In this document: piece after piece, positions 35,377 through 46,911 of the stretch
Position numbering within the stretch: position 1 is the stretch's first letter
Layout of the letters: each line of letters opens with the position of its first letter
Assembly: GCA_019155205.2 (NCBI GenBank)
Contig: JAHNZQ020000227.1
Coordinates: 125,530-189,529 of the forward strand
Origin: Gracilaria vermiculophylla
Taxonomy: Eukaryota > Rhodophyta > Florideophyceae > Gracilariales > Gracilariaceae
DNA length: 64,000 bases
Reading direction: 5' to 3'
The notes under the pieces: model-generated
What the model saw: the letters and a program-made list of their open reading frames with translations, nothing else
The model's database searches: none
What the model was told of the DNA's origin: nothing
Translations under genes and position numbers: made by a program

Positions 35377-36660
35377 ATGATACGAGAACAGTTCGGCGAC
35401 CCATTCTGCATGGAGCTACGTGCCCGTCTGCACGGTGGGGAAGACCTTTCTCTTGAGCTGAACGTTACGGGCTACCGGTTCCGATGCGTGGAGATTCACC
35501 AACAAAAGGTTGTGCCTCACTCTCTCCAGCCCAGAGTCCTTCAACTGTGGCAGTACCAGAAACTCGGTGGACACCCGGGTTGGAGGGAACTTTATCCAGG
35601 CCTTCACAGGGACTTCTATTACCCCGCGATGGCGTAGATTACTATACAGCTGTGCAATTCTGCACACAATGCGCAATGAACCGGGTCAATCTTCGGAGGC
35701 ATTCCAACAAGTTGAAGCTTTCCCTGCCTGGGCTCTTCTCGGGTTTGTCGCAATTGACGTTTACGGCCCGCTATTGAAGATGAATAAGGGCAACACTCTT
35801 TTGCTCGTAGTCACCAACCGCTTCTCGAAGTTTATTGGTACTTTTCCTTTACGGATGATCTCAGCTTTAGCGGTTGCAAAAGCGTCTGCAACGCATGGGT
35901 TCTTTGTTTAGGGGCCTGCTGTCGTAGTATAATCCGAAAACGGCAAGCAAATTGCGTCGTGGTTTTTTCAAGATGTGTATCGCATACTAGACGATAGGAA
36001 TCTCTTTACCGCAACCTATTAACCGCAATCTAATGGGCAAGTTGAGCGGTTCAACCGCACACTACTCACGTCGCCGCGCTACTATGTCACGGATCACCCT
36101 TTGGCATGGAATATTTTCACGGGTGCCGTGACATATACGTACACTACGCATGCACCAGAACGCTATAGTACGACCCATGAAGCAGTCGCAAACCGTAAGG
36201 GGGAGCTTTCTGTCTGGAATTCCAGCCCATTGCGAACCCGGAACCTTACCAAGACAACTTGAGACTCGTACGGAACATCAGAAAGGCAAAAAAACCCTGC
36301 GAGCGCCCTCCTGAGAAACCCTGATGTGAAATATATGGCCCCACAAAGAAATTCGTAACGTCCCAGGCGTGATGCTAATATGGCAGGGCCGGGAAGTGTC
36401 CATTAAAGAGCTCGTACTGGACGGAGTCGTTGGACACGAAGGGGACCCACAAGGGAGCGTCTGATACCGAGGCCGCTGGCACTGATATGACCTGAATCGG
36501 GATACGCCAGAGCTGATCGAGCATTTATCCCGCTCCGAAGTTCTAAAGTATCACCGCAAGGAAGGGATCCCTGTCCCAGAGACAGTGGACCAGTCCAAAA
36601 AAGGATAAAAAACCACAAGAACGGAAAGAGCTCCACCCAAGCGGAAAGTTTAGACGTTCA
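35377..36660 (+). pseudogene. Integrase with C-terminal chromodomain, gypsy element 3 (broken)
   Basis: The zinc-binding part reads LQLWQYQKLGGHPGWRELYP, then FCTQCAMNRV (HHCC). The core has FVAIDVYGPLLKMNKGNTLL, then TNRFSKFIGTFPLR, SENGKQIA and PQSNGQVERFNRTLL (35700-36070). From 36370 the tail reads VMLIWQGREVSIKELVLDGV, then a worn chromodomain, YRGRWH.YDLNRDTPELIEHL, and SEVLKYHRKEGIPVP. In chromoviruses this domain steers insertion to chromatin. In-frame stops occur at V-stop-Y and in the core. Confidence 0.82.
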
Positions 36661-36890
36661 CAGCCGAATATGCCCTCAATCCCTCAACCCTCTATCATTT
36701 TTTTTCGCCCCGTCCAACCATTGTCGTTTTTTTACCCAGCTCGCTGGACTCATCGTGCAATAAGAGCCACCGTGAGCACGTTTTTTCATCAAAGGAGGCA
36801 CAGTTTCCTACATGTGCCGTTGATTATCACTCGAAGCACGCTTCACGCAAGAATAAGGACAAGTACAAGCAACGAAGACCACATGAAGTT

Positions 36891-37642
36891 TCACTGGAAG
36901 ACGCAAGGAGTCCGCATTTTCCCTGGTACCACATCCGGAGAAGTCCTCATGACGCTAAGCGGATACTCCTGCTTCTCCAGTGACCGGGTACAGCTGGCAA
37001 GGCGGTTTTGCAACGGCCTCCCACATCGCGGCAACATTCTCCAAAGTCTCGCTGCGGCGAGCCCCCACCTCGAAAGTACTGTGCATTGACATATCTTCAA
37101 GGCATTGAGTTCGCAGGGTAAGTGGAAGAACCGGTCGTCCCCACGGTGGAGAACAAAGTCGCGTGGTTCGCCGGGTGCGAGAGAGCGACCGGAGTAAAGA
37201 CCTCGAAATCTTCCGCCAGAGCGGTAGTGCTTTTGTCGAGCAGGGCGTCTTCCTCCAAGAAGTTGTGCCTCTGAACGGCAAGCACCACTTCGACCCCGTC
37301 CATGGACTCATCCGACTCAAAAACAACATCGTCAACCGCCTCAGCGCGTTCGTGATCCACCTTGAGATCATTCCATGCATAGGCGTGGTGATAGCCGTCT
37401 GCGTCAAAATATACATTAGGGTGGTCGGCGAAAATACTCTGGGGCGCATTGCAATAGGTTTTCGCCTCCAAGCGGCTATTATCCGTGTACTTTCCTGGAT
37501 CGAAATACACGAAATAGACCTTGTTCGCGGTGATACGCCCGAGACCGCGACCTAGTGCACGATGCGCCTGGCTCCGTTGGGAGTTCTCTTGCGGCAATTC
37601 GTCCCAACGGACTTGATCGATGTAATCGAGCAACTCCAACAT
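36891..37642 (-). pseudogene. Antisense open frame of unknown family in element 3
   Basis: ATG at 37642, minus strand. A 181-codon frame ends at 37097 and is followed by further readable frame to 36891. It is acidic and not of low complexity: LLDYIDQVRWDELPQENSQR near the start, ITANKVYFVYFDPGKYTD, HPNVYFDADGYHHAYAWND, and an acidic VVFESDESMDG. The codon pattern looks more protein-like than the plus strand here. It lies between the chromodomain and the 3' LTR, opposite to the element's genes. I do not recognise the family. It could be a captured or additional gene of the element. Confidence 0.4.
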
Positions 37643-37691
37643 CTACTCTTGGTTGGTTCCACTCCCGAGGGGAATCCTCTTGTCCAAACTA

Positions 37692-38988
37692 CTAGTAGAC
37701 CTTCGCAAACGGGGTGGGACACAGCAGAATAGGTATCGGTCGTACGCCTCGGTAAGGATGTAAGCCGCAGTGCGGACCCCGAACCCCGTGAAGACGACCA
37801 AAATTTACCCATAACAGGGATCGTTCACCATACCAGAGCATGTGTACGTCAGGACCGGGGGAAGCCCGACGAAACACGCCCAGCATGCCTCAACCGCTGC
37901 CCACCAATCCGGAATTAGGCCATACCGCAATCTACGGTACCGTAAAGCGATGCGCTCGATTTTTCAGTTCTGATGTGGTACGAAGAAGCCGGTTTGGGCT
38001 CTCTAACGTCGCTCTTCGTGGATGAAATTCTGCAAGAAACGCAACCAGCTCTGCCAGGAGAGGTACAGAAATTCAGCTTAGATGATCGGCCGTTTCCAGC
38101 ACAGGGCCCCCCTGGCTCTCACGGATGCGGAGACGCCATTCAATGAATTCCAGTTGATGGAGCACGGAGCACTACCCGATTTTACCGTGCCTGTGGTAGA
38201 CCATGACGTAGAAGGACATGTGGTACCCCATTGGTGTCTCGAAAGGAGCCCGGAACGTCTAAATGTGCGCACTGCAGATCAACGCATAATGAGCCTCTTT
38301 CAAAGATTCTCCGCCACGGTGGGTTATGGCATAAGGCGGCATCCCGATGCGGTTGCGCCAGTTCCAAGATATGATATCAACTCTGGGAATTCCTCCGGGA
38401 AGGGCACCCGAGTTCTCGGTGTAGTCGTGAATCAACGGTTCGTCACGGAACGCAATTGGATGAAATCAAGGAGCGTGCCTGAGCATCAGGGTTTTTCGCC
38501 GAGTTCTCGGGTTGGCCACCAGAAGGGCATCGTAGGTTGGCCATGGCTGTACTGGAGCCTGCCCGCAAAACATGAAAACAATTACACCATACGGCAGAGC
38601 CGGATGTCTCGTGTCAAGGGGCTCTGAGGTCGGAGTATCCGCACGAGCGAATTTCGCATCTTCAAGATTAACATCGGATGCTTCCTCTTCAGGCGATGCG
38701 CGGCTGCGCAGCTGAATCGGAACAGAGGAAAAAGCCGGTCGGACCCCTCGTAGGATGGATCGGGGTGTGATTGGACATCTCGACGTCGTGAGAAACAGTG
38801 GCGGAAAAAGTCGGGAAAGATTCGCAAGCAGCGCATGTTGGCCGTCGAGACGGAACTCCGGAAGTTGGCGCGTCGAGCGTGCTCTTATTGCCGCTATCCG
38901 ACATGGCTCTTCCTTGTCGAGGTGCACGTCCTGTGTCCAGGAGGGGGGACACAAAGTGCAACCTCTTCTGCGGAGTTTTCTTTGACAT
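37692..38988 (-). pseudogene. Upstream part of the antisense coding-like region of element 3
   Basis: Minus-strand frames 38988-38689 (ATG start inside the 3' LTR), 38954-38466 (162 codons), 38367-38182 and 37886-37692 (LWYGERSLLWVNFGRLHGVR) could be pieces of the same gene whose end is the frame at 37642-37097. No conserved domain is recognised, and the opposite strand also has a 181-codon frame (38082-38627). The coding strand is therefore uncertain. Confidence 0.3.
38941..38948 (+). other. Polypurine tract of gypsy element 3
   Basis: GAGGGGGG directly precedes the start of similarity to the 5' LTR. It fits the primer site for plus-strand synthesis. Confidence 0.55.
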
Positions 38989-39180
38989 TTTGTCGATTCA
39001 CTGGATTCCGGCTTGGCTGTATATTTGAAAACTGTTACCGGCGCAGGCGCTACTCACGTTTATTTGCGCGGTGCACTGCGGAGTAGTCGAAGCGGCGCAT
39101 GTCGCGCGATGTGGCACATGTGCTAGACGGCCTCCCGACATGCGCGCGGCACCCACGCGCAGTCCGCTGGCTACAGTATG
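38950..39180 (+). repeat. 3' LTR of gypsy element 3
   Basis: It is the partner of 31623-32070, without the 226-bp insertion. The common part ends near CCCGACATGCGCG; beyond that the two copies differ. Confidence 0.75.
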
Positions 39181-40600
39181 GGTGCCGGATGGCACCCGCC
39201 TTGCACGATTTTTTTACCAGTTTTTCTATTTATTTATCTGATTATTCCGGCCATTTCTGCCATAGCGCTACAGTACTTAGCGCGGCGGCAGTCTGACCGT
39301 CGCGCCCAGTAATCGGCACCAAGCGGAATCTCCGGTCTGAACTTGCCGCCCACGCGGGTAGCTCTCTCCATCGTGGGGAACTACACCGTGCATTATGGAA
39401 GTCAACCGCCCGTGACGGGATTCCCATTGTCTGGACTATTCATTATTTCCTTCAGGTCCGCATTCATACGAGATAAGCCCCAGTGGGCCTCCGGTTTATA
39501 CCATTTCGGAACCCGTCCACCACCCGCTCAACTCGTCTTGCCCAATACTCGCGCGACCCCCGATATTAACCGGCCAATTCGAGATAGCCCCATATCTTAG
39601 AGGGACATGTCACTGAATCTAGGGAAACTGTGTCAAGCACAGGAAATGCCGGATTCCTGGTTTCTCCATTAGTCTTTCATCCTGCATCCGTTGCGATGGC
39701 TTGGGCTCGGAGTTACGTCGGGCTCGTGTACATAGTCTGAGGAAAACTCTGCCTCTGAATCACCTTGCGAAAGGGAGTTTCGGAATATCATTCGTGATAA
39801 TTTCACCTTTGGGTCATTGCACTACAACATGCAAGCAGCATTGTGTTGTTCTTCGTCTGCGGTAATTAAGAATGAACGAAAAGCTTCAAAAGAGAAACAA
39901 AATTTAGAATTTTGGTATATATTTGTACAAATGGATCTGATAAAAAGCGTCTTCTTAAGCTTCTTTCAACAAACATATGTCTTTGATATTTTGAGGAGTG
40001 GGAAAAGAAAACTATTAAAGAGTTCTACACATGCGCATTTTTCCACTGCTGTTTTGGTCACGTACTTATAGTCACAGTAAAGATTGTCACAAAACACAAA
40101 AAATAAATCAAAGCGACAGAAGCCTTGAACTTCATAGAACTGTTCAAAATATGAGCTGCCGACTAATTTTAAGGAAAGAAACTTATCAGCCATCGTTTTA
40201 ATTTTGTTCGGCATCCACATTGCTTAGAAGATTCACTGCAGAGGTGCACCTATTTTACAGTCCTGTATCATTCCGGCTGCTTTATGCTCTTGCAATGCGT
40301 TTGAGAATTATTTGACGCATGACACGGGTGCCAAAACTGATGTAGCCGCTGATCGTGACACATTGTCTGCAAATAATCGCTTCAAAAAGATATACACAAA
40401 TTTTTCGGTCACGTAAAACGGCTCGACGCCAACTATTTTCCAACCAAAAACAGACTCAAATAGTCAAAAAAAGAAATGAACGTAACTAGAATAGCACTCT
40501 TACACAAATACCTTGGCGTTCAAGAGTGCATTTCAAACGTTTATCGACCTCTACACCTTTTAAAGAACAAAACGATCTCTAAAGTCCATTTAATCAGCGA
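39181..40600. other. No gene recognised
   Basis: The first 450 bp are GC-rich and may belong to element 3. The rest is AT-rich. Frames do not exceed 85 codons and carry no motif. Confidence 0.5.
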
Positions 40601-40637
40601 CATCATATAAGGTCAAACGACCTCATATGAGATCAAT
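40601..40637 (+). repeat. Left inverted repeat of the piggyBac-like element
   Basis: The segment with CATATAAGGTC, AAACG and GACCTCATATGAG is inverted against 43945-43983 with roughly 80 % identity by eye. Each end holds two copies of a near-palindromic motif of the form ACCT(T/C)ATATGAGGT. Confidence 0.7.
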
Positions 40638-40805
40638 TTTAATTACTTTAAAATTATATGATAACATTAACACTTTTCCCATTTTTTATTGTTCTGTTGT
40701 CCTTATCATGTTATCGACGCTGGCAGTGCTGAACTGTGTCCACAAAAACCAACGGTGTATTGTGACTAGTACATCAATCAGAGCCGTCAACATTATTCGT
40801 AAACT

Positions 40806-42830
40806 TTGGCATCGTCCACCGAGCCTCGCAGAACTGCTGGAACAACTGTCAACAGCCGCGCTCGCCTCGCTACCAGTGACGCGAAATGTAAACATTATTA
40901 TGTATCTTTAGGGAAGTCCACAACCGTCAGAGGAAATGTTCAAAATGTTGATGTTCGCAGAATCAACAATCGAAATCTAACATTCTTGACGGTAAACTTC
41001 AGTTTACCCAATTGTGAGAAAGAACTTTCTCTACCTTTGTCCAGTGTCAAACTGAGCAATGGTTTTGACGAGACCCCGCAGGCTGGAGAAGAAAAAAATC
41101 ATGCGAATGATTCGAGTAACATCGAAACTGCTGAAGGTGAGGCTATTGTAACACCACCGAATATGCAAAACATTGCAAGAGCAGCCAGATGATCAAAATC
41201 GACATGCAATCCGCCAATCAACTTTTGATTATGGTCGGAAATGGAAAACCTGTACGACGTTGAGTCCTCTGAATGGTTGTATGCAAATTCATCGGTGGAA
41301 AGTTATTAAGCAGGAGATTCTATCTCACCACGTCACGATCCTTCAGGAATGATTGCATTGGATTTCTTTTTCTGGATGTTTCCCATGCCTGATTTGGAAT
41401 TTATCATAAGCAGAACAAATATTCGACTAGAAAGCAAAGGCGCTCGGAGGACATCAGGGGGTGAGGTGCTCAAAGTTTTTGGGTTTCTTATTTTAATGAC
41501 TCGCATTGAGTTTTCGAACAGACGCGATAATTGGAGCATTGAGCCTTTGTCTAAGTCCATTCCACAACCTACCATTGGGCTTGGTTTGTCACGAAACAGA
41601 TTTGAATCGCTAAGAAGTTTCATATGTTTTAGTGGAAATTGTGTGACAAAAGAGCAAGGAATCGTAAGATGGTCGCTTATAGCCGATTTTGTGAAGGCGG
41701 TCAATATTTATCGCCGTTCTTTTTTCACGCCATCACATGCTTTATGTGTTGACGTAGGAAGGTCATGGCGGTATGGATTAGGAGGTCCTTGGATTGATGT
41801 GAGGCTTCCCCATTATACAGCATTGGATAAAAAGCCCGAAAATGGTCTTGAAATGAAAGCTGTTTGTTGTGGAAGAAGTGATATAATGCTGAATATTGAA
41901 CTCAATATGGGTGCTAGTAATGTGGAACAGGATTTTGATTCCGATAATGCTCATGGAACGGCTATTCTACTTCGTTTAGTACAACCGTGGTTTGGATCAG
42001 ATCGTTTTGTATGCGCTGATTCTTTTTGCATCCGTCAACACCGCGAAAAACTCATGGAAAAAGGGTTGAGACATACTCGGGTAAGCAAAGGTGCATCTCG
42101 GGAATTTTCTATAAAACACTTATCTGAAATCACTTTCAGGAATAGAGGCGACTTTATATCTATGGTTTCAAAGGAAGCGTCCCAAGAGTGATATAATGGC
42201 CGTAATGTGGATGGATTGAGATAGAAATTATTTTATTTCAACCTCGGGCATAGTTAATCCAGGTACTTCTATTGTTAGGGAGAGAGTGAGACGAGACGGA
42301 ACTATTCATATGAAACGAGAGTTGGAGGTTGCAATCCCTAAGATTTTTGAAGAATACTGCAAAACATGCCCAATGATCGATCGCCATAACAGATGCCGAG
42401 AAGATGATTTAAATCTGGAAAAGAAAAAGGAAGTGAAAGAGTGGTCATTTCGAGTTAATTGCTCTCTTTTAGCAATTTGAATTGTGGATGCATGGAAACT
42501 GTATAAGGCAAAAAATGGAAACAGGAGCGTTGACAGTCCAAACCATTCTTATTTTGAGCTGGCTGATGAATTAATAGCAGATACTAGGAACACCACTGGT
42601 TAAATGAAAAGAAATGAAACGGAAAATGAAAACAATAAGGAGCAGCCAATGTGAGCTGGCACTGGCTTGCATTTAATGCGAACCAATAGAAGGAGAAGAA
42701 CAAAAAATGAATGATTGCAAAAGCCTCATCACAAGGACGATGCAATTATTGCAGAGGTTATACGAAATTAAAGTTTTTATGTTTTGAAAGTTATTCATGG
42801 AAAGAAAAAGAAGTGTTTTTTTGTCCCACT
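40806..42830 (+). pseudogene. piggyBac-like transposase (DDE_Tnp_1_7), broken
   Basis: The amino-terminal frame 40806-41192 contains NVDVRRINNRNLTFLTVNFS and the SLPLSSVKL that follows. After several stops, 41349-42191 (280 codons) holds the DDE core: FFFWMFPMPDLEFIISRTNI, RLESKGARRTSGGEVLKVFG, PHYTALDKKPENGLEMKAVC, LLRLVQPWFGSDRFVCADSF. The frame 42286-42480 adds MIDRHNRCREDDLNLEKKKE. The expected three acidic residues are visible in CVDVG, CADSF and MIDRH. A Cys-rich end (GRCNYCRGYTKLKFLCF) reaches about 42830, as in piggyBac proteins. The stops after 41192 and 42191 and a frame change make it inactive. The family excises precisely at TTAA. Confidence 0.85.
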
Positions 42831-42872
42831 GATAGTTAGGAATATTGATTTATAAAACACGTTGAAGAGTGT

Positions 42873-43375
42873 TGTGGTACTGTCAGCCCTCTTCTCGAGG
42901 TAGTAAAGCACAACGTCCGTTAGGAGTTTTTGTTGACTCCAAAAGTGCGTGTTCCTAAAGTTGGTATCCGCTATCCGCTGTCGCGTGCCGGGGGAATTCT
43001 TAAAGGGGATCCGCAAACACCAAATGGAGGCGGAGGTTCACTGGGCGGAAAATGCTCCTACAGGAGCTGCTATGATGCCACCTGGGGTTCGGCGGCTTAG
43101 AAACCTGAGTTGACCGACAAGAGACTCTAACCGGAAAAGTAAATGAAGACGCAAGGGTGCTTGTCTTCACTTCCCCAGCGGTGGAGGTCAACCAGCAGAT
43201 TAAGTATCAAGCCGGGAGCCCACCGTGGAGGTCTCGTTACTGTACTAACTACCTGCATAAAGTAACTAAAATAAATAATAATTCTACCGTCCCCTAGGGA
43301 TACTGGAGCGCACGCGGGCGGGATTATGCACCACGTGGCCCAGCATATAAAATACGAGCCCTCCTTAGGAATATT
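42873..43375 (-). repeat. Solo LTR of the element 2 family, inside the piggyBac-like element
   Basis: Read on the minus strand it aligns with the LTRs of element 2 along 503 bp. Shared text includes ATATTCCTAAGGA at the start, CCACGTGGTGCAT, GGTGGGCTCCCGG, CTTAATCTGC, TAGGAGCATTTTCCGCC and the end AGTACCACA. No internal gypsy genes flank it, so it is a recombination-derived solo LTR. The 11-mer TTAGGAATATT occurs at 42836-42846 and again at 43365-43375. This may be chance or may relate to the insertion site. Confidence 0.85.
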
Positions 43376-43944
43376 ATACCCCATAACGTCAAACCACCCT
43401 ATTTCCTTAGGAGCCACTGTACTACAAGTGTCACTGTATAGTGAAGCGTAGTATCTAAAAGAAATGTCAGTAACGTTGACAAAATTCATTTTTTAAGTAA
43501 AATTCAACACTACAATGCAATTATTGAGCAAAAGTTCTTTTGCCCTAAACCCTCTACTAATTCAATCCGCGTTATTTTAACTTACTAGATTATTTAAACT
43601 CTATTACGAAACTGCACCTTAAAAAGAAGTCACCTGATTCTGTCTGCTGTTCAAGTGGGTATTGAGAACGACCTGAGAGTTTAAATAATTGTAGAACTAT
43701 TCGAACTCCCAAAGGAGTTTTTGAGTTTTTAAAAAGTTAACGAGGTCGGAATTCAGGATTAGTTGCTTACATGTAGTCTGATGACCACTGATCTGCTGTG
43801 ATACCTAATGGCGTGGTCAACAACTATTTATTGTTCACTGGCAATCCTGAAGAACATGGTTTTAAATATAAAATTTCCAAACTATTAGCCTACGTGTCAT
43901 ATTCCAATTTTTTATTGTAAATTTTGCGTAATGGTGCGCTGAGC

Positions 43945-43983
43945 TCATATAAGGTTCATTTGACCTCATATAAGGTCAGCACC
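43945..43983 (-). repeat. Right inverted repeat of the piggyBac-like element
   Basis: CTCATATAAGGTT, CATTTGACC and TCATATAAGGTC, inverse of 40601-40637. Confidence 0.7.
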
Positions 43984-45756
43984 CTAATCGGATAGACAAT
44001 ACGGCTTCTAAAAGAAGCTGTGCTGCTACCCTGCAGCTTGGATGACGCCAAAAGGCGCGGCATCCAATTACCGGCCGTCATTCAAGGCCGCTGAATTGTT
44101 TTGAGGCAGTGTAATTCCAGCCCTCCTTCGCTCCTCTGTCCACGGCACCGCCGGTCGGTACAGGGGCCTGAAGCGAGTGGGAGCGCACATCCACCTGGGA
44201 GGAGGGGACGAAGGCAGACAAAGTTCGCGACGAGGACGCCGCACCCCCCTCGCGTCTGAAAGAAGCCGGAGATCTCCTTCGGCACTCTCACTGCGGGGAG
44301 TGGGCTGCCGGTAAAAAAAAGACACAAGCGCCGTCGCCTAACTTCCGCACCACGCTCCGCCTCCACCTCTCGTTGCGCCAGCCACGTGGATCGATACGCA
44401 ACAGAAGCTAAGCACGGCAGACAAGCGAAAATTCTAGCGCTAATTGTGTAGTAGTAGAAACGCTTGTGAAAAAAAAAACAGCAGTTTATTCTTAAGGTAT
44501 CGAAAGCAACCATTAAAAACTATATAAATATCACAAATATATTTAAATAAATAAAAATTGGAAAACAAGTTTGTACTACAAAATAATTTTAAGCGAGTAA
44601 AATGTAAGTGCTGTGGCAAAAAAAGCTTTCAAAAAATATAATGGGACAGTGTGACATTCGGTAACGAAAAAAAAACTACACTCCAATTGCGCAAATTTGT
44701 CTAACATTCTATAAATAAGATCTTGACAAAAACGCGCAGAATCGCGAAGGAGAGGTTTTAATGGAGATTTCAGTATGCTGCAGGCTGTCAGTTCTAAGAA
44801 GGGCCAAACTCAAGTTAAATATGTTGAGAGTCTGATGAACCCGAAAAAAATCAGAAAGTTTTATGTGATAAATTATTATTGTTTGAACATGTTTTCTGTA
44901 GAGAACATTTCAATATTTACCAATGTTGAGCTAGTTTACAGTAGTTTTTTTTCTAAAATAGCTTTTCAGTTTCAAAAGTATATGTTCAGAAATGGCCGGA
45001 GCATTCGAAAAGATTAAAACTCAGTCATAAATGTTTGGGCATTGCGTTCTAAGAAGGTTTCATACACACGGAAAGCAGCCAAGATGGTTTTTGAATTGAA
45101 GAATTATACCAAAACGTGTTGGAAAATAATAACAGTTTCAACAGTGGAAAAGTACATCATATTGATGCGAAAACGATGCATAAGCGCTATACAGCAAAAA
45201 GGTTTACAATTAATTACTGAATGACTAACAGCAAATGTTTTTCTGTGCAGGAAGTATGTTTTTGACCCAAGTTTTTCTGAAACCTATTTTTATATGGGTA
45301 CAGTAGGCAATTTGAGGTTTTTTGACATTCGACGAACCGTCACACATCATTGAAACAGACTAACTTCGTGGTCTATGAATACGGCAGAGATCTGCTAGAA
45401 GCTTAAGCCGAAAAGCTGCACACTGGCTAATACGCAAGCACAAAGAAAATGAAAATTGATCTTTATTTCCAATTGATTCATTGCTGAGCGGTTTACGGAA
45501 CTTAATTCAAGCAGGCCTTGTTTGAAGTGTTCGACTTTTTCTCCCGTTGGCGGTCGATTGACTGTCGATCTACCCTGTTAGGAAAGGACCTCAGTCGCGA
45601 TATTTTACTTTAGATTTTTTGTTGTTGAAATATAGCTCTCTGGTAGACTTGCTCTTAGCCGGGCGTAACTTCTATCAAAATGTCACGTGTCAAGAACGGC
45701 GGAATCTCTCCTTGTCCAGATTTCCTAGCTCTGTATGTAAAGATTTTTTCACAGTT
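43984..45756. other. Boundary stretch between transposons and gene island
   Basis: A GC-rich block (about 44020-44440) starts near a short perfect hairpin, GCTTCT-AAA-AGAAGC, at 44004-44018. AT-rich sequence follows. Two plus-strand frames in one phase (44775-45017 and 45042-45224) encode Lys-rich peptides separated by a stop; the reading ALRSKKVSYTRKAAKMVFEL has a DNA-transposon flavour but no sure family. The last 150 bp are the 3' flank of the decarboxylase gene. Confidence 0.45.
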
Positions 45757-46911
45757 CTATTTATCTGCCTCGATGTCATCATCCCCCAGTATACGTGCTT
45801 GAAAGTCTTCAACCATGGGCACCAGACCGTCTCTGAGGGCGACTTTCGGCTCCCATCCAAGGTGATTCTTAGCTTTAGTGATGTCCGGTTTACGCTTCAT
45901 CGGATCATCTGGAGTGGCGGGTAAGAACTTGATGTCCAACTTCGGGTTGACAAGCTCTTTGATAATCTCGGCCAGTTCTCTCATCGTGAACTCACCAGGA
46001 TTGCCAAGGTTGAACGGTCCAACGTGTTCATTCTGGTTCATCATACGGATCATCCCGTCAACCAAGTCAGCGACATAACAAAAACTACGGGTTTGCAACC
46101 CGTCGCCGTAAATGGTGAGAGGTTCACCGCGAATAGCCTGTCCCACAAAGTTTGACACCACGCGGCCGTCGTTGAGCACCATGCGCGGCCCGTATGTGTT
46201 GAAGATGCGAACAACGCGGATTTCGACGCCATGCTGCCTGTTGTAATCGAAACTCAAAGTCTCGGAAACACGCTTGCCTTCGTCATAACACGAACGTACG
46301 CCAATGGGATTGACATTGCCCCAGTAGTCCTCGGTCTGGGGGTGGATCTCAGGGTCTCCATACACCTCGGAAGTGGATGCCAACAAGAAGCGAGCACCCG
46401 TTCTCTTTGCGAGACCGAGCATGTTAATTGTGCCGAGAACGTTGGTCTTGATGGTTTTGATGGCATTGTATTTGTAATGTACAGGGGAAGCCGGGCAGGC
46501 CAGATGATAGATCTGGTCCACTTCAGCGTTGAATGGTTCAGTGACATCGTGGCGGAAGAATTCGAAGCGCGGGTGAAGACGCCACTTTTCAAAATTGTCT
46601 TTCTTTCCCGTGAACAGGGAGTCGACGACGATGACCTCGTTTCCAGCTTCCATGAGACGGTCCACGAGATGGGAACCTATGAATCCCGCACCGCCAGTGA
46701 CAAGGATACGTTTGTGTGTGTCCGGGCGATTGGGGGCATTGAGACCACGCCTGTTGAATTAAAAGGAGTGTCAGAAAGTGTCGGTCAATGTGGAGGCCGA
46801 GAAGGTAAGACGTATGGATTGAAGGCGGGCGACGTACCACATGGCGAGATTATCAATGGCCTCACCGCCATTGGCTGGCCGTTGAACGTCGACGAGCTTC
46901 TCATTCGCCAT
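45757..46911 (-). CDS. UXS: UDP-glucuronate decarboxylase (UDP-xylose synthase), two exons
   Basis: Makes UDP-xylose from UDP-glucuronate with bound NAD+, feeding wall polysaccharides and glycoproteins. Exon 1 is 46911-46838 (ATG at 46911), the intron 46837-46751 (87 bp, GTACGT...TTCAACAG), exon 2 46750-45757. The joined product is about 355 residues. The Rossmann motif GGAGFIGSH lies at residues 44-52, and NAD-site residues continue with [12 protein letters not shown]. The substrate and catalytic signatures are [20 protein letters not shown], then SCYDEGKR (the YxxxK pair) and [20 protein letters not shown] is at the C-terminal side. There is no membrane anchor, so a cytosolic form is expected. 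The exon 1 start is my choice: it gives an open phase-2 junction and a short family-like leader. It is divergent from RRP4. Confidence 0.93.

Larger units (their letters stand above)
31623..39180 (+). mobile_element. Ty3/gypsy chromovirus-like retrotransposon (element 3), decayed, plus strand
   Basis: Similar sequence at 31623-32070 and 38950-39180 forms the LTR pair. Both copies share CGATTCAC..GATTCCGG, GGCTGTATAT.TGAAAACTG, TTACCGGCGCAGGC and CCCGACATGCG. Between them lie, on the plus strand, protease and linker fragments, RT/RNase H with a long open frame, integrase and a chromodomain. A polypurine tract GAGGGGGG (38941-38948) precedes the 3' LTR. From about 36.9 to 38.99 kb the minus strand is the more coding-like one. 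The LTR ends are approximate. Confidence 0.85.
40601..43983 (+). mobile_element. piggyBac-like DNA transposon, decayed, with a nested solo LTR
   Basis: A piggyBac-type transposase on the plus strand (about 40806-42830) lies between inverted repeats of about 37 bp at 40601-40637 and 43945-43983. A solo gypsy LTR has inserted downstream of the transposase. Without it the element would be about 2.9 kb, a usual piggyBac length. TTAA duplications were not found at the exact ends: TTAA lies a few bases outside the left repeat, and only CTAA outside the right. The outer limits may therefore be a few bases off. Confidence 0.75.
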
